DNA of 64,000 nucleotides from Modestobacter marinus (GCF_019799945.1 NZ_JABGCH010000018.1:1-64000); one strand, 5' to 3'; positions 42,789 to 51,971 are shown, numbered from the stretch's first letter. Translations and numbers: made by a program. The notes: generated from the letters alone by a model not told the origin.

Positions 42789-43700
42789 GTGTCCGACACG
42801 CTGTTCTCCGACGGCGTCCCGGACGGCGGGGCGCCCGCTGACGAGGGCGGGTCTGCCGGCGACCGACGAGGTCGCCGGCAGACCGGCCGCTCCCGCGGGC
42901 GGGACGGAGAGCGCCCCGGGGATCGCCGGGCCACGCGCGGTCGTCCGTCGACGGCGGACGACGCCGATGCCGCGGTCCCCGGGAGCACCGAGGACGACAT
43001 GGGCGACCCGGAGGCGGTGGCCCGCGCGGTGTGCCTGCGGGCCCTCACCGGGGCGTCGAAGACCCGCAAGCAGCTGGCCGACCTGCTGGCCCGCCGCGGT
43101 GTCCCCGAGGACGCCGCGACCCGGGTGCTCGACCGGTTCACCGAGGTCGGGCTCATCGACGACGCCGCCTTCGCCGCCGCGTGGGTGTCCTCCCGGCAGT
43201 CCGGGCGCGGACTGGCCCGCCGGGCCCTCGCCGCCGAGCTGCGCGCCAAGGGGGTCGACGGGGAGGTCGCGTCGGCCGCGGTGGCCGAGGTCGACCCGCA
43301 GGACGAGTGGGACGCCGCCCGTCGTCTCGTCGAGCGCAAGCTCCCCTCGATGCGCCGCCTCGACCGGGTCACAGCCGAACGCCGCCTGGTCGGCATGCTC
43401 GCCCGCAAGGGCTACGGCGGGGGACTGGCCGGCTGGGTGGTGCGCGAGGCCCTGGACGCCCGTGAGCAGGACGACCTGACCGCCGACGAAGCCGCTGAGC
43501 CGGCCGAGGGCCAGACCCCCGAGGACGAGACCCCCGGGGAGCGACCGGCGGAGCACGCCGGGATCCGGCGCCGCGGTGCGTCCCGTCCCGACGGCCTGGA
43601 CGGCGTCGGCGACGGCCTCGAGGTGGGGGAGGGGCGCGCCCGGTCCCTCGGCCGGCCGGCCGGCGTACCGCCCGGCACGTGGGTCGACGACCTCCCCTGA
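42789..43700 (+). CDS. recX: Regulatory protein RecX
   Basis: A 303-aa RecX, the RecA filament modulator, co-transcribed 8 bp after recA. The conserved three-helix repeats run from about 80 to 225: CLRALTGASKTRKQLADLLA, VLDRFTEVGLIDDAAFAAAW, SGRGLARRALAAELRAKGVD, and ERKLPSMRRLDRVTAERRLV with LVGMLARKGYGGGLAGWVVR. Both ends carry long charged, low-complexity extensions (about 75 residues N-terminal and 75 C-terminal), so it is much longer than the usual ~170 aa. GTG 42789 is the only start that follows recA closely; an internal start near the conserved core (ATG 43000) is possible. Confidence 0.9.
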   Translation: MSDTLFSDGVPDGGAPADEGGSAGDRRGRRQTGRSRGRDGERPGDRRATRGRPSTADDADAAVPGSTEDDMGDPEAVARAVCLRALTGASKTRKQLADLLARRGVPEDAATRVLDRFTEVGLIDDAAFAAAWVSSRQSGRGLARRALAAELRAKGVDGEVASAAVAEVDPQDEWDAARRLVERKLPSMRRLDRVTAERRLVGMLARKGYGGGLAGWVVREALDAREQDDLTADEAAEPAEGQTPEDETPGERPAEHAGIRRRGASRPDGLDGVGDGLEVGEGRARSLGRPAGVPPGTWVDDLP

Positions 43701-43754
43701 CAGCTCTCCGGCGCGGGTGCCCTGCCCCGCTCCCGCCGCCGGTGCCGCAACACG

Positions 43755-43792
43755 ACAGAGCCGGTGCGACCCCGTGGTCGCACCGGCTCTGT
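43755..43792. terminator. recA-recX terminator
   Basis: ACAGAGCCGGTGCGAC (43755-43770) and its exact inverse GTCGCACCGGCTCTGT (43777-43792), a 16-bp perfect stem with a 6-nt loop. It sits between convergent recX and the hypothetical gene at 43851. Confidence 0.9.
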
Positions 43793-43850
43793 CCCGTCCG
43801 CACTGCCGTGGGGCCGGACCGGGGTGTGCCCCGTCCGGCCGCGACGGAGG

Positions 43851-44279
43851 TCAGCGCGGGGTCGTGAGGCTCGTCTCCGCGGTGCGGTCGAGCCAGGCGC
43901 TGACGTCCACGGCCACGCCGTCGGCGGCCTCGTCGTCCGGCACCAGCCAGCGACGGCTGCGCTCCTGGCCGGAGCGGAGCCAGCGCTGGATGAGCGCGTC
44001 GAACTCCGACATCGACAGGTACTTGCCCAGGTCCGGGGAGACGACCGGGCCGATGAACGTCACATCGCACTCCTTCCCACCGGGGTAGCGGAGCACCACC
44101 CGGCAGCGCGAACGACGGTGGCGGGCCGGCGGCACCGCCTCACGGACGATCGCCTCATCGGCGCCGGCGGCACGAGCGAAGCTGGCAGCGGACGAGCGCA
44201 GACGGCTGACGAAGAGCTGAGCCGTGTCGGCCATGTCGACGTCCATCTCGAAGTGCGCGGCGGGGGGAGCGATGGTCAC
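43851..44279 (-). CDS. Hypothetical protein
   Basis: A 142-aa protein I do not recognise. It is soluble, with no signal or membrane segment. It has an N-terminal helix (TAQLFVSRLRSSAASFARAA), a basic strand (RSRCRVVLRYPGGKECDVTF), an amphipathic segment (GKYLSMSEFDALIQRWLRSG) and an acidic C-terminal region (VPDDEAADGVAVDVSAWLDR). GC codon pattern and the clean stop beside a terminator support a real gene. GTG 44279 is the longest start; ATG at MDVDMADTAQLF is possible. Upstream, 44280-44421 shows no gene. Confidence 0.65.
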   Translation of the reverse strand: MTIAPPAAHFEMDVDMADTAQLFVSRLRSSAASFARAAGADEAIVREAVPPARHRRSRCRVVLRYPGGKECDVTFIGPVVSPDLGKYLSMSEFDALIQRWLRSGQERSRRWLVPDDEAADGVAVDVSAWLDRTAETSLTTPR

Positions 44280-44421
44280 GATCCATTTCTCGGCAGGACC
44301 CGGCTGCCGCGGGATCGGCTGAACCTGACAAGTCGAGCTCCGCGATCGAGCGGTTGCTGGCCTGTCGGCGCGGGCCCCCGGCTGCTCCCACGCTCCGCTG
44401 CAGCGCCCCCCCGAACAGCAC

Positions 44422-44452
44422 GACGGCCCGCACGCGGTGCGTGCGGGCCGTC
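44422..44452 (-). terminator. gluABCD operon terminator
   Basis: GACGGCCCGCACGC (44422-44435) with inverse GCGTGCGGGCCGTC (44439-44452), 14-bp perfect stem and 3-nt loop, 10 nt beyond the gluD stop. Confidence 0.85.
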
Positions 44453-44462
44453 GAGGGGGTGC

Positions 44463-45356
44463 TCAGCGGCTGCGGTCGGGGCCACCGCCCGGGACGACCA
44501 CCGGCGTGATCTCGTCCGGCAGCCCCACGGGACCGACGGCGCGCGCCTTGCGGTCCTTGCGCGTGCGCCGCTCCACCAGCCGGGCGATGGAGGAGATGAG
44601 CAGGTTCACCAGGATGTAGATCACGGCGGCGGCGACGTAGAACTGGAACGAGTACGTGTTGCCGAAGAACTCGACCAGGCTGCGGGCGGTCCGCAGCAGC
44701 TCGGAGTAGGTGACGATGTAGCCCAGCGACGTGTCCTTGAGCAGCACGACGAGCTGGGCGATGAGCACCGGCAGCATCCGGCGCACCGCCTGGGGCAGCA
44801 GCACCGTCGTCATCAGCTGGGACTTGCGGAGCCCCAGTGCGTAGCCGGCCTCCCACTGGCCGCGGGCGACGGACAGGATGCCCGACCGGAAGATCTCCGC
44901 GAGCACCGACATGTTGTAGAGCACCAGGCCGAGGAGCAGTGCCGCGAACGGGCTGACCGGGGTGCCGATCGCCGGGATGAAGATGAACGAGAACAGGATC
45001 AGCAGCAGCAGCGGGACCGCGCGGAAGAACTCGACCACCACCGTGACCGGCCGGCTGATCCAGCGGCGGTCCGAGAGCCGGCCGATGGCCAGCAGCGCCC
45101 CCAGCACGGTGGCCAGCACCATGCCGATGACCGCGACCTGCAGGGTGCGCCCCAGCGCCCGCAGCAGCGCCTGCGGCACCTCGGTGCGGGGGTCGAACAG
45201 GACCGCCCAGCGGTCGCCGTCCAGCTGGTCGTTGACCACCAGCCGCCAGACGGCCAGCGCGACGAGGCCGGCGACGACGAGCGCCCCGACCGCGGTCAGC
45301 ACGCGGTTGCGGGCGCGGGCCTTCGGACCGGGGATGTCGTAGAGGAGGGAGCTCAC
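44463..45356 (-). CDS. gluD: Amino acid ABC transporter permease GluD
   Basis: A 297-aa HisM-type permease of a polar amino acid (glutamate-type) importer. Five to six membrane helices, with LRALGRTLQVAVIGMVLATV, RAVPLLLLILFSFIF and the EAA loop EAGYALGLRKSQLMTTVLLP. The C-terminal 35 residues are a basic/Pro-rich cytoplasmic tail. GTG 45356 is used. Last gene of the minus-strand operon gluA-gluB-gluC-gluD, 28 bp after gluC and followed by a strong terminator. Location between recX and miaB is shared with streptomycetes. Confidence 0.9.
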   Translation of the reverse strand: MSSLLYDIPGPKARARNRVLTAVGALVVAGLVALAVWRLVVNDQLDGDRWAVLFDPRTEVPQALLRALGRTLQVAVIGMVLATVLGALLAIGRLSDRRWISRPVTVVVEFFRAVPLLLLILFSFIFIPAIGTPVSPFAALLLGLVLYNMSVLAEIFRSGILSVARGQWEAGYALGLRKSQLMTTVLLPQAVRRMLPVLIAQLVVLLKDTSLGYIVTYSELLRTARSLVEFFGNTYSFQFYVAAAVIYILVNLLISSIARLVERRTRKDRKARAVGPVGLPDEITPVVVPGGGPDRSR

Positions 45357-45384
45357 CGGGGCCTCCGGAGGTCGAGAGGGGCGG

Positions 45385-46035
45385 TCACCGGAGCACGGCC
45401 AGTCGTCGCTCGAACCGGCTGACGGCCCAGCCGGAGGGCAGCGTGATCACCAGGTAGCCGAGCGCGACGCCGAGGCCGATCCACACCAGCGCCCCGGCGG
45501 TCGCGTTGGACAGCCGGCTGAGCACGGCGGTGAGCTCGGTGACCGCGAACGCCGAGGCGATCGAGCTGTTCTTCACCAGGGCGATCCACACGTTGCCCAG
45601 CGGCGGGATCACCGTGCGGATGGCCTGCGGGAGCACCACCTGGCCGAGCACCTGGCCGAAGGGCATGCCGAGCGCGCGGGCGGCCTCGGCCTGCCCCGGG
45701 GGGACGGCGTTGATGCCCGAGCGGATCGCCTCGCAGACGAAGGCCGCCGTGTACAGCACCAGGGCGAGCAGCCCGGACCAGAAGAAGCTGGGCAGCGCGA
45801 GGTCCAGCTGCGGCAGCCCGAAGGCCATGAAGAAGAAGACGACCGTCAGCGGGGTGTTGCGCACCAGCTCGACGTAGGTGTAGCCGAGCCCGCGCAGCGG
45901 CGCGGACGGCGAGACGCGCAGCCCGGCCAGCACCGTGCCCAGGACCATCGCGCCGATCCACGCCAGCACGGACAGCACCAGGGTCATCCAGAAGCCGCGC
46001 AGCAGGAGCGGCAGGTTGTCGATCAGGACGGACAC
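45385..46035 (-). CDS. gluC: Amino acid ABC transporter permease GluC
   Basis: A 216-aa HisQ/HisM-family permease with five hydrophobic helices. LRGFWMTLVLSVLAWIGAMV, YVELVRNTPLTVVFFFMAFG and the EAA loop EAARALGMPFGQVLGQVVLP are the typical elements. GTG 46035 has GAGGAGG 7 nt upstream. It pairs with GluD to form the channel. A strong hairpin (46068-46101) lies between gluB and this gene and probably lowers its expression relative to gluB. Confidence 0.92.
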   Translation of the reverse strand: MSVLIDNLPLLLRGFWMTLVLSVLAWIGAMVLGTVLAGLRVSPSAPLRGLGYTYVELVRNTPLTVVFFFMAFGLPQLDLALPSFFWSGLLALVLYTAAFVCEAIRSGINAVPPGQAEAARALGMPFGQVLGQVVLPQAIRTVIPPLGNVWIALVKNSSIASAFAVTELTAVLSRLSNATAGALVWIGLGVALGYLVITLPSGWAVSRFERRLAVLR

Positions 46036-46067
46036 GACCGCTCCTCCTCGGGCTCGGTGGTCAGGAC

Positions 46068-46101
46068 GGAGCCGGGTGACGCCGCAGCGTCACCCGGCTC
46101 C
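46068..46101 (-). terminator. gluB-gluC intercistronic hairpin
   Basis: GGAGCCGGGTGACGC (46068-46082) and its exact inverse GCGTCACCCGGCTCC (46087-46101): a 15-bp perfect stem with tetraloop, between the gluB stop (46110) and the gluC start. It is likely an attenuator or 3'-end stabiliser raising the binding-protein to permease ratio. Confidence 0.75.
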
Positions 46102-46109
46102 GGATCAGG

Positions 46110-46997
46110 TCAGTACCGGTCGACGGCCGGCGGCTCGGGCGCCGGGGTGCCGGTGATCGCGCCGGCGGTGGCGTCCCACGCGGCCTCCCACGAGCCGTCC
46201 TCGAAGGACTCCTCGAGGACGTCGTTGAGGAAGTTCCGGAACTCCGTGTCGTCCTTGGTCAGGCCGATGCCGTACGGCTCCTCGGTGAACGGGTTGCCGA
46301 CCAGCTCGAAGGCGTCGCCGCCGTTGGCCACCAGGCCGGTGAGGATCACGTTGTCGGTGGTGACCGCGTCGACCTGGCCGTTGGCCAGCGCGTCGGCGCA
46401 CTTGGAATACACGTCGAACAGCGTCAACTGGGCCTGCGGGTAGTTGGTGCGGATGTTCTCCGCCGGGGTCGACCCCTCCACCGAGCAGACGTTCTTGCCG
46501 GCCAGGTCGTCCGGCCCGGCGATGCCCTCGGGGTTGCCCGCCGCCACCATGATGTCCTGGCCCGCGGTGTAGTACGGGCCGGCGAAGTCGACGACCTGCT
46601 TGCGGGCGTCGTTGATCGTGTAGGTGGCGATCACCAGGTCGACCGTGCCGTTCTGGATGAACGCCTCACGGTTGGCCGAGACGGTCTCGACGAACTCGAC
46701 GCCGTCCTCGGGGATGCCGAGCTTCGCCGCGATGATCTTGCCCATCTCGACGTCGAAGCCCTCGGGGGTCCCCGACGGGTTGAGCAGGCCGAACCCGGGC
46801 TGGTCGAACTTGGTGCCGATGGTGATGCTGCCGGCCTCGTTCAGCTCGGCCATCGTGGTGCCCGCGGCGAAGGACGCCTCGGTCTCCACGGCGACGGTGT
46901 TCTCCGCCTGGTCGGCGGCCTGGTCGCCGGCGGAGCTGCTGCAGCCGGCCAGCACGACGCCGGCCGCGAGCGCGGCGGCATAGCGGGTGATGCGCAT
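46110..46997 (-). CDS. gluB: Glutamate-type ABC transporter substrate-binding lipoprotein GluB
   Basis: A 295-aa lipoprotein of the family 3 amino-acid-binding proteins. Signal and lipobox MRITRYAAALAAGVVLAGC, lipid Cys19. Mature motifs: GSITIGTKFDQPGFGLLNPS, GFDVEMGKIIAAKLGIPEDG (the G-F-D-V-D/E-x-A/G signature), VDLVIATYTINDARKQVVDF, VDAVTTDNVILTGL. Similar in layout to C. glutamicum GluB, so glutamate or a related acidic amino acid is the likely ligand. Second gene of the operon, 27 bp after gluA. Confidence 0.92.
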   Translation of the reverse strand: MRITRYAAALAAGVVLAGCSSSAGDQAADQAENTVAVETEASFAAGTTMAELNEAGSITIGTKFDQPGFGLLNPSGTPEGFDVEMGKIIAAKLGIPEDGVEFVETVSANREAFIQNGTVDLVIATYTINDARKQVVDFAGPYYTAGQDIMVAAGNPEGIAGPDDLAGKNVCSVEGSTPAENIRTNYPQAQLTLFDVYSKCADALANGQVDAVTTDNVILTGLVANGGDAFELVGNPFTEEPYGIGLTKDDTEFRNFLNDVLEESFEDGSWEAAWDATAGAITGTPAPEPPAVDRY

Positions 46998-47024
46998 CGG
47001 GGGTCCTCTCGGTTGTGCGATGGG

Positions 47025-47789
47025 TCAGTGGTTGAGGATCTTGGAGAGGAAGTCCTTGGCCCGGTCGGACTCCGGGTGGGTGAAAAAGGTCTCCGGGTCC
47101 GCGGACTCGACGATCCGGCCGCCGTCCATGAAGACGACCCGGTCGGCCGCCCGGCGGGCGAAGCCCATCTCGTGGGTGACGACGACCATCGTCATGCCGT
47201 CCCGCGCCAGCGCGATCATCACGTCGAGGACCTCGTTGATCATCTCCGGGTCCAGCGCCGAGGTCGGCTCGTCGAAGAGCATCACCTTCGGGTCCATGGC
47301 CAGCGCCCGGGCGATCGCCACCCGCTGCTGCTGCCCACCGGAGAGCTGGGCGGGCACCTTGTCGGCCTGGTGCAGGACGCCGACCCGGTCCAGCAGCTCG
47401 CGGGCGCGCCGCTCGGCGTCGGCCTTGGACTGCCGGCGCACCTTGATCGGGCCGAGGGTCACGTTTTCCAGCACGGTCTTGTGCGCGAAGAGGTTGAAGC
47501 TCTGGAACACCATGCCGACGTCGCTGCGCAGCCGGGCGAGGTCCTTGCCTTCCTCCGGCAGCCGCTGGCCGTCGATGCTGATCTCGCCCTTCTCGATCGA
47601 CTCGAGCCGGTTGATGGTCCGGCACAGCGTCGACTTCCCCGAGCCGGAGGGCCCGATGACGACGACGACCTCGCCGCGAGCGACGGTCAGGTCGATGTCC
47701 TGCAGGACGTGCAGCTCGCCGAACCACTTGTTGACGCCGGACATCCGGACGAGAGGCTCTGCGGTCGCGCTGGTCACGGTCTCGGACAC
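47025..47789 (-). CDS. gluA: Amino acid ABC transporter ATPase GluA
   Basis: A 254-aa GlnQ-type ATPase. [20 protein letters not shown], Walker [39 protein letters not shown], the ABC signature [20 protein letters not shown], Walker [21 protein letters not shown] and [20 protein letters not shown] are all intact and closely resemble C. glutamicum GluA. GTG 47789 is chosen; a reading from 47828 adds 13 basic residues and cannot be excluded. First gene of gluABCD. About 140 bp separate it from the divergent miaB promoter. Confidence 0.94.
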   Translation of the reverse strand: MSETVTSATAEPLVRMSGVNKWFGELHVLQDIDLTVARGEVVVVIGPSGSGKSTLCRTINRLESIEKGEISIDGQRLPEEGKDLARLRSDVGMVFQSFNLFAHKTVLENVTLGPIKVRRQSKADAERRARELLDRVGVLHQADKVPAQLSGGQQQRVAIARALAMDPKVMLFDEPTSALDPEMINEVLDVMIALARDGMTMVVVTHEMGFARRAADRVVFMDGGRIVESADPETFFTHPESDRAKDFLSKILNH

Positions 47790-47929
47790 TAGGTGCCCGT
47801 GATCCCGACGACGTCGCCGGTCCATCACGAAGCTGTAACGAAGCTGGGCGCCGACCGTGGGTTCCCGGCCGCCGTGTCGGCTGGACCACCGTCGGACCCG
47901 GCTGCGGCGGGCCGCCGCGACGGGCTCCG

Positions 47930-47935
47930 TACGAT
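47930..47935 (+). promoter_or_regulatory. miaB leaderless -10 element
   Basis: TACGAT ends 6 nt before the second of two tandem GTG codons (47942), favouring that codon as the start. Confidence 0.55.
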
Positions 47936-47941
47936 CAGGTG

Positions 47942-49375
47942 GTGAACGGCAAGACCTACCGGGTCCGCACGTACGGCTGCCAGATGAACGTGCACGACTC
48001 CGAGCGCCTGTCCGGACTCCTGGAGCAGGCCGGCTACACCGCCGCCAGTGAGGACCAGGACCCCGACGTCGTCGTGCTCAACACGTGCGCGGTCCGGGAG
48101 AACGCCGACAACCGGCTCTACGGCAACCTCGGTCATCTGCGTCCGGTCAAGGACGCCCACCCGGGCATGCAGATCGCCGTCGGGGGCTGCCTGGCGCAGA
48201 AGGACCGCGGCGAGATCGTCCGGCGCGCCCCGTGGGTCGACGTCGTCTTCGGCACCCACAACGTCGGCTCGCTGCCCGCGCTGCTGGACCGGGCCCGGCA
48301 CAACGCCGAGGCGCAGGTGGAGATCAAGGAGGCCCTCGAGGTCTTCCCGTCCACCCTGCCGGCCAAGCGGGACTCCGCCCACTCCGGCTGGGTGTCCATC
48401 AGCGTGGGCTGCAACAACACCTGCACGTTCTGCATCGTCCCGGCGCTGCGCGGCAAGGAGAAGGACCGCCGTCCGGGCGAGATCCTGGCCGAGGTGCAGG
48501 CGCTGGTCGACCAGGGCGTGCTCGAGGTGACGCTGCTCGGCCAGAACGTGAACGCCTACGGCGTGGAGTTCCGCGACCGGGGCGCGTTCGCCGACCTGCT
48601 GCGGGCGACCGGTCGCATCGAGGGGCTGGAGCGGGTGCGGTTCACCAGCCCGCACCCGCGCGAGTTCACCGACGACGTCATCGAGGCCATGGCCGAGACC
48701 CCGGCGGTCTGCCACCAGCTGCACATGCCGCTGCAGTCCGGTTCGGACGACGTCCTGCGCCGGATGCGACGCGGCTACCGGCAGGAGCGCTACCTCGGGA
48801 TCATCGACCGGGTCCGGGCCGCGATGCCCGACGCCGCGATCACGACCGACGTCATCGTGGGCTTCCCCGGCGAGACCGAGGCGGACTTCGAGCAGACCCT
48901 CCACGTCGTCCGGCAGGCCCGGTTCGCCAGCGCCTTCACGTTCCAGTACTCCAAGCGCCCGGGCACCCCGGCGGCGGAGATGGACGGGCAGCTGCCCAAG
49001 GAGGTCGTCCAGGAGCGCTTCCTGCGGCTCACCGCGCTGCAGGACGAGATCAGCTGGGCGGAGAACCGGGCGCAGGTCGGCACCCGGGTCGAGCTGCTGG
49101 TGGCCGCCGGGGAGGGCAGCAAGGACGCCGTGCGCGGCCGGCTGTCCGGCCGGGCCCGCGACGGGCGGCTGGTGCACTTCACCGCGGCGGACGGCGTCCG
49201 TCCCGGGGACGTCGTCGAGACCGTCGTGACCCAGGCGGCGCCGCACCACCTCATCGCCGAGGGGGCGCTGGTCTCGCACCGGCGCACCCGCGCCGGCGAC
49301 GCCGCCGAGGCGGGGACCCGGCCGAGCACGCCCGGCGTGCTGCTCGGCATGCCGAGGATCGGCGCGCCGGTCTGA
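47942..49375 (+). CDS. miaB: tRNA-2-methylthio-N6-dimethylallyladenosine synthase MiaB
   Basis: A 477-aa radical-SAM methylthiotransferase adding a 2-methylthio group to i6A37 of tRNAs. N-terminal cluster cysteines are in [36 protein letters not shown] and GGCLAQKDR. The radical-SAM CxxxCxxC is C157, C161, C164 in [21 protein letters not shown] and the C-terminal TRAM domain ([17 protein letters not shown]) follow. GTG 47942 fits the TACGAT -10; GTG 47939 would add one residue. The partner enzyme MiaA, which makes the i6A substrate, is encoded 3.3 kb downstream. Confidence 0.96.
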   Translation: MNGKTYRVRTYGCQMNVHDSERLSGLLEQAGYTAASEDQDPDVVVLNTCAVRENADNRLYGNLGHLRPVKDAHPGMQIAVGGCLAQKDRGEIVRRAPWVDVVFGTHNVGSLPALLDRARHNAEAQVEIKEALEVFPSTLPAKRDSAHSGWVSISVGCNNTCTFCIVPALRGKEKDRRPGEILAEVQALVDQGVLEVTLLGQNVNAYGVEFRDRGAFADLLRATGRIEGLERVRFTSPHPREFTDDVIEAMAETPAVCHQLHMPLQSGSDDVLRRMRRGYRQERYLGIIDRVRAAMPDAAITTDVIVGFPGETEADFEQTLHVVRQARFASAFTFQYSKRPGTPAAEMDGQLPKEVVQERFLRLTALQDEISWAENRAQVGTRVELLVAAGEGSKDAVRGRLSGRARDGRLVHFTAADGVRPGDVVETVVTQAAPHHLIAEGALVSHRRTRAGDAAEAGTRPSTPGVLLGMPRIGAPV

Positions 49376-49402
49376 GTGAGGACCCTGTCGCGGGGCGGGG
49401 GT

Positions 49403-50047
49403 TCAGCGGCGGGCGAGGAGGTGCACGCGCGGCACCTGCTCGGTCTCCCTAGCCGGCTCGCGGAGCAGCCGGGCGTGGACGGTGAACCCGGCGCCTGTCA
49501 GAACGGCCGCCAGGTCGTCGGCGTGCGGCCAGCAGTAGTCCAGCGCCACCGCGTGCCCGAACGCCTCCGCGCGGTGCCGTTGCCCACCGCCCACCTGCGA
49601 GGCGACCAGCAGCTGCCCGCCGGGGCGCACCACCCGGTGCAGCTCGCGGAGGGCGGCCGGCAGCTCCGTCGGCGGGAGGTGGATCAGCGAGTACAGCGCG
49701 ACGGCGGCGGCCAGGGACCCGTCCGGCACGTCCAGCGCGGTCAGCGACCCGACCTCGAACCGCGGTGCCGGCATGGTGGCCCGGGCGAGGGCCACCATGC
49801 CGGGGGAGAGGTCGACGCCGAACACGTCGAGTCCCAGCCCCGTCAGGTGCGCGGTGACGTGGCCCGGGCCGCAGCCCAGGTCGGCGACCGGGCCCCCGCC
49901 GGCAGCCAGCACCAGCTCGGCGAACGCGGCGTACAGCGCCCGCTCCAGCGGCATCCCGGCCAGCTCACCGCAGAACGCCGTGGCGTAGTCGGCCGCGATG
50001 GCGTCGTAGGCGTCCCGGGTCCGGGTGAGGTGCGACGGCTCGGGCAC
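49403..50047 (-). CDS. Class I SAM-dependent methyltransferase
   Basis: A 214-aa methyltransferase. DAYDAIAADYATAFCGELAG is the typical N-terminal cap. Motif I is GGPVADLGCGPGHVTAHLTG, then LGLDVFGVDLSPGMVALARA (acidic loop D), FEVGSLTALDVPDGSLAAAV, LHRVVRPGGQLLVASQVGG. The substrate is unknown; the sequence resembles UbiE/Methyltransf_11 proteins. GTG 50047 is chosen; a TACCGT box lies 8 nt upstream, possibly a near-leaderless promoter. It is convergent with miaB. Confidence 0.85.
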   Translation of the reverse strand: MPEPSHLTRTRDAYDAIAADYATAFCGELAGMPLERALYAAFAELVLAAGGGPVADLGCGPGHVTAHLTGLGLDVFGVDLSPGMVALARATMPAPRFEVGSLTALDVPDGSLAAAVALYSLIHLPPTELPAALRELHRVVRPGGQLLVASQVGGGQRHRAEAFGHAVALDYCWPHADDLAAVLTGAGFTVHARLLREPARETEQVPRVHLLARR

Positions 50048-50091
50048 AGCACCGGACGGTAGGGGAGAGCACCGACGGTCCCCGGAATGCA

Positions 50092-50128
50092 CGCGGGGCC
50101 CGCCCGGCTGACCGGACGAGCCCCTCGC
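50092..50128 (-). terminator. Terminator of the DUF349 gene
   Basis: On the minus strand CGCGAGGGGC-T-CGTCCGG pairs with CCGGGCG-G-GCCCCGCG around a short loop, 8 nt after the DUF349 stop and before the methyltransferase gene. Confidence 0.65.
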
Positions 50129-50136
50129 GTCGACCC

Positions 50137-51930
50137 CTACCGGCGGGAGGACTTCTCCGCCTCGGCCAGCCACTCCCGGCGGGTGGCCAGGTTGGCCTCC
50201 GCCTCGCTGATCCGCCGGGCGTTGCCCGCGGCCTGCGCCTTGGCGAGCTGGTCCTCGGCCTTGGCGACGGCCTGCCGCATCGAGGTGAGCAGCGGGTTCT
50301 CCGGCTCCACCCGCGGGCGGACCGAGTCGACCGCACCGCGGATCCGCTGCTCGACGGCTCGCATCCGGTCCTCCAGCTGACGCATCGCCCCGCGGGGCAC
50401 GTGGCCGATCGCGTCGTACCGGTCCTGGATCTTGCGCAGCTGGGCCTGGGCGCTGCGCAGGTCCTTGCTCGGGTCGATCCGCTCGGCCTCGGCCAGCAGC
50501 TCCTCCTTCTGCTGCTGGTTGGCCACCTCCTGGCTGCTGCGCTGCTGGTCGTGGGCGGAGCGGGCGGCGAAGAAGACGTCCTGCGCGGCGCGGAACTTCT
50601 TCCACAGGTCGTCGTCGGTGTCCCGCCCGGTGCGCGGCACGGCCTTCCACCGGTCCATCAGCGAGCGCATGGCCGCGCTGGTCGGGCCCCAGTCGGTCGA
50701 CGCCGACAGCCGCTCGGCCTCGGTGATGAGCTCCTGCTTGGCGGCGCGGGCCTCCGCGCGCTGCGAGTCGAGCTGGGCGAAGTGCGCGCCCCGGCGGCGG
50801 CCGAAGGCGTCCCGCGCGGCCGCGAAGCGCTGCCACAGCGCCTCGTCGGTCTTGCGGTCGATGCCCTTGATCGTCTTCCACTCCTCGACGATCGCCTTGA
50901 GCCGGTCGCCGGCCGCCTTCCACTGCGTGGACTCCGCGGCGATCTGCTCGGCCTCGGCGGCGAGCGCCTCCTTGCGGGCGATCTGCGCGGCGCGCTGGGC
51001 CGCCTTCTCCCGCCGGTTCGCCGCCACGGCGGTGTCGGCCATGCTGACCATCGCCCGGGCGCGCATCGCCAGGTGGTCCAGGTCGCCGACCACGGACGCG
51101 GTGAGGATCGTCTCGGCCAGCGCCTCGGCCTTGGTGCGGATCTCGGCGGGGTTGCCCGTGTGGGCCGCCAGTCGGGCCTCGAGCAGGGCCACCTCGGTGG
51201 CGAGGTCGTCGTAGCGGCGGCCGTAGTGGGCCAGCCCCTCGGCCGGGTCGCCGGCCTGCCACGAGCCGACCGCGCGCTCGCCGGCCTCGGTGGTGACGTA
51301 GACGGTGCCCTCGTCGTCGACCCGGCCCCACTGCGTCGGGTCGGACACCGGCACGGACGGGATCACGGTCGGCGTCTCGCCGCCCCCGGCGTGCGAGTGG
51401 TGGGCGGCGTCGCTGAGCGCGGCGTCGGCCGGGGTCGGGGCAGCGGGCGTGCCGCCGGAAGCGGTCACGGCCTCGGCCGTGTGCCGCCCGGTGGAGGCCT
51501 CGGCGTCCGGGGTCTCCGCAGCGGGAGCCTCGGCGTCCGGGGTCTCGACGGTCGGTGCCACGCCGTCCGGGGCCACGGTGGTGTCCGGGGTGGCGGTGGG
51601 GTCCGGGGTCTCGATGATGTCCGGGGTCCCGGGAGCGTCGGGCGTCTCCGCGGGGGCGTCCTGCGGGACGGCGGCGTCCGGGGTCGCCGCCAGCGGGCCC
51701 TCGTCCACGGGGGCCACAGCGGTCACCTCGTCGCCGGCCGGGCCCTCGGCCCCCATCTCCACGGGGGCGGGATCGCTGGTGGCGGGGACGTCGCCCGTGG
51801 CGCCGTCCGGGGTCGCCGACAGGGGCCCCTCGTCCACCGGCGCGACCTCCGTGACCGTCAGGTCGGGGCGCTCGTCGGGGGCGGCGGCGGGCTGCTGCGT
51901 CCGGTCTCCGGTGTTCTCCGTGCTCGACAC
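50137..51930 (-). CDS. DUF349 domain-containing protein
   Basis: A 597-aa protein. Residues 1 to about 190 are acidic, Pro/Thr/Ala-rich and probably disordered. They include a duplicated APVDEGPL(S/A)ATPD segment and runs of ETPDAxAPAAETPDA-like repeats. The rest is a long coiled-coil, helix-rich region with four or more DUF349 repeats of about 70 residues, each centred on a W-K-x-x-x-R or LW-x-x-F-x-A motif (DEALWQRFAAARDAFGRRRG, MDRWKAVPRTGRDTDDDLWK, DDDLWKKFRAAQDVFFAARS). The function is unknown in actinobacteria. GTG 51930 is chosen (GGGAG 10 nt upstream); an ATG at 51951 is possible. Confidence 0.88.
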   Translation of the reverse strand: MSSTENTGDRTQQPAAAPDERPDLTVTEVAPVDEGPLSATPDGATGDVPATSDPAPVEMGAEGPAGDEVTAVAPVDEGPLAATPDAAVPQDAPAETPDAPGTPDIIETPDPTATPDTTVAPDGVAPTVETPDAEAPAAETPDAEASTGRHTAEAVTASGGTPAAPTPADAALSDAAHHSHAGGGETPTVIPSVPVSDPTQWGRVDDEGTVYVTTEAGERAVGSWQAGDPAEGLAHYGRRYDDLATEVALLEARLAAHTGNPAEIRTKAEALAETILTASVVGDLDHLAMRARAMVSMADTAVAANRREKAAQRAAQIARKEALAAEAEQIAAESTQWKAAGDRLKAIVEEWKTIKGIDRKTDEALWQRFAAARDAFGRRRGAHFAQLDSQRAEARAAKQELITEAERLSASTDWGPTSAAMRSLMDRWKAVPRTGRDTDDDLWKKFRAAQDVFFAARSAHDQQRSSQEVANQQQKEELLAEAERIDPSKDLRSAQAQLRKIQDRYDAIGHVPRGAMRQLEDRMRAVEQRIRGAVDSVRPRVEPENPLLTSMRQAVAKAEDQLAKAQAAGNARRISEAEANLATRREWLAEAEKSSRR

Positions 51931-51971
51931 GGCAGGAAGTCTCCCACGATGCATCCGCGACACTCCCTGGC

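Noticed and set aside
42789-43000. Separate small gene at the start of recX
   Set aside because: The Arg/Gly/Asp-rich segment is in frame with the RecX core, has no stop between, and follows recA by 8 bp. It is more likely a RecX N-terminal extension.
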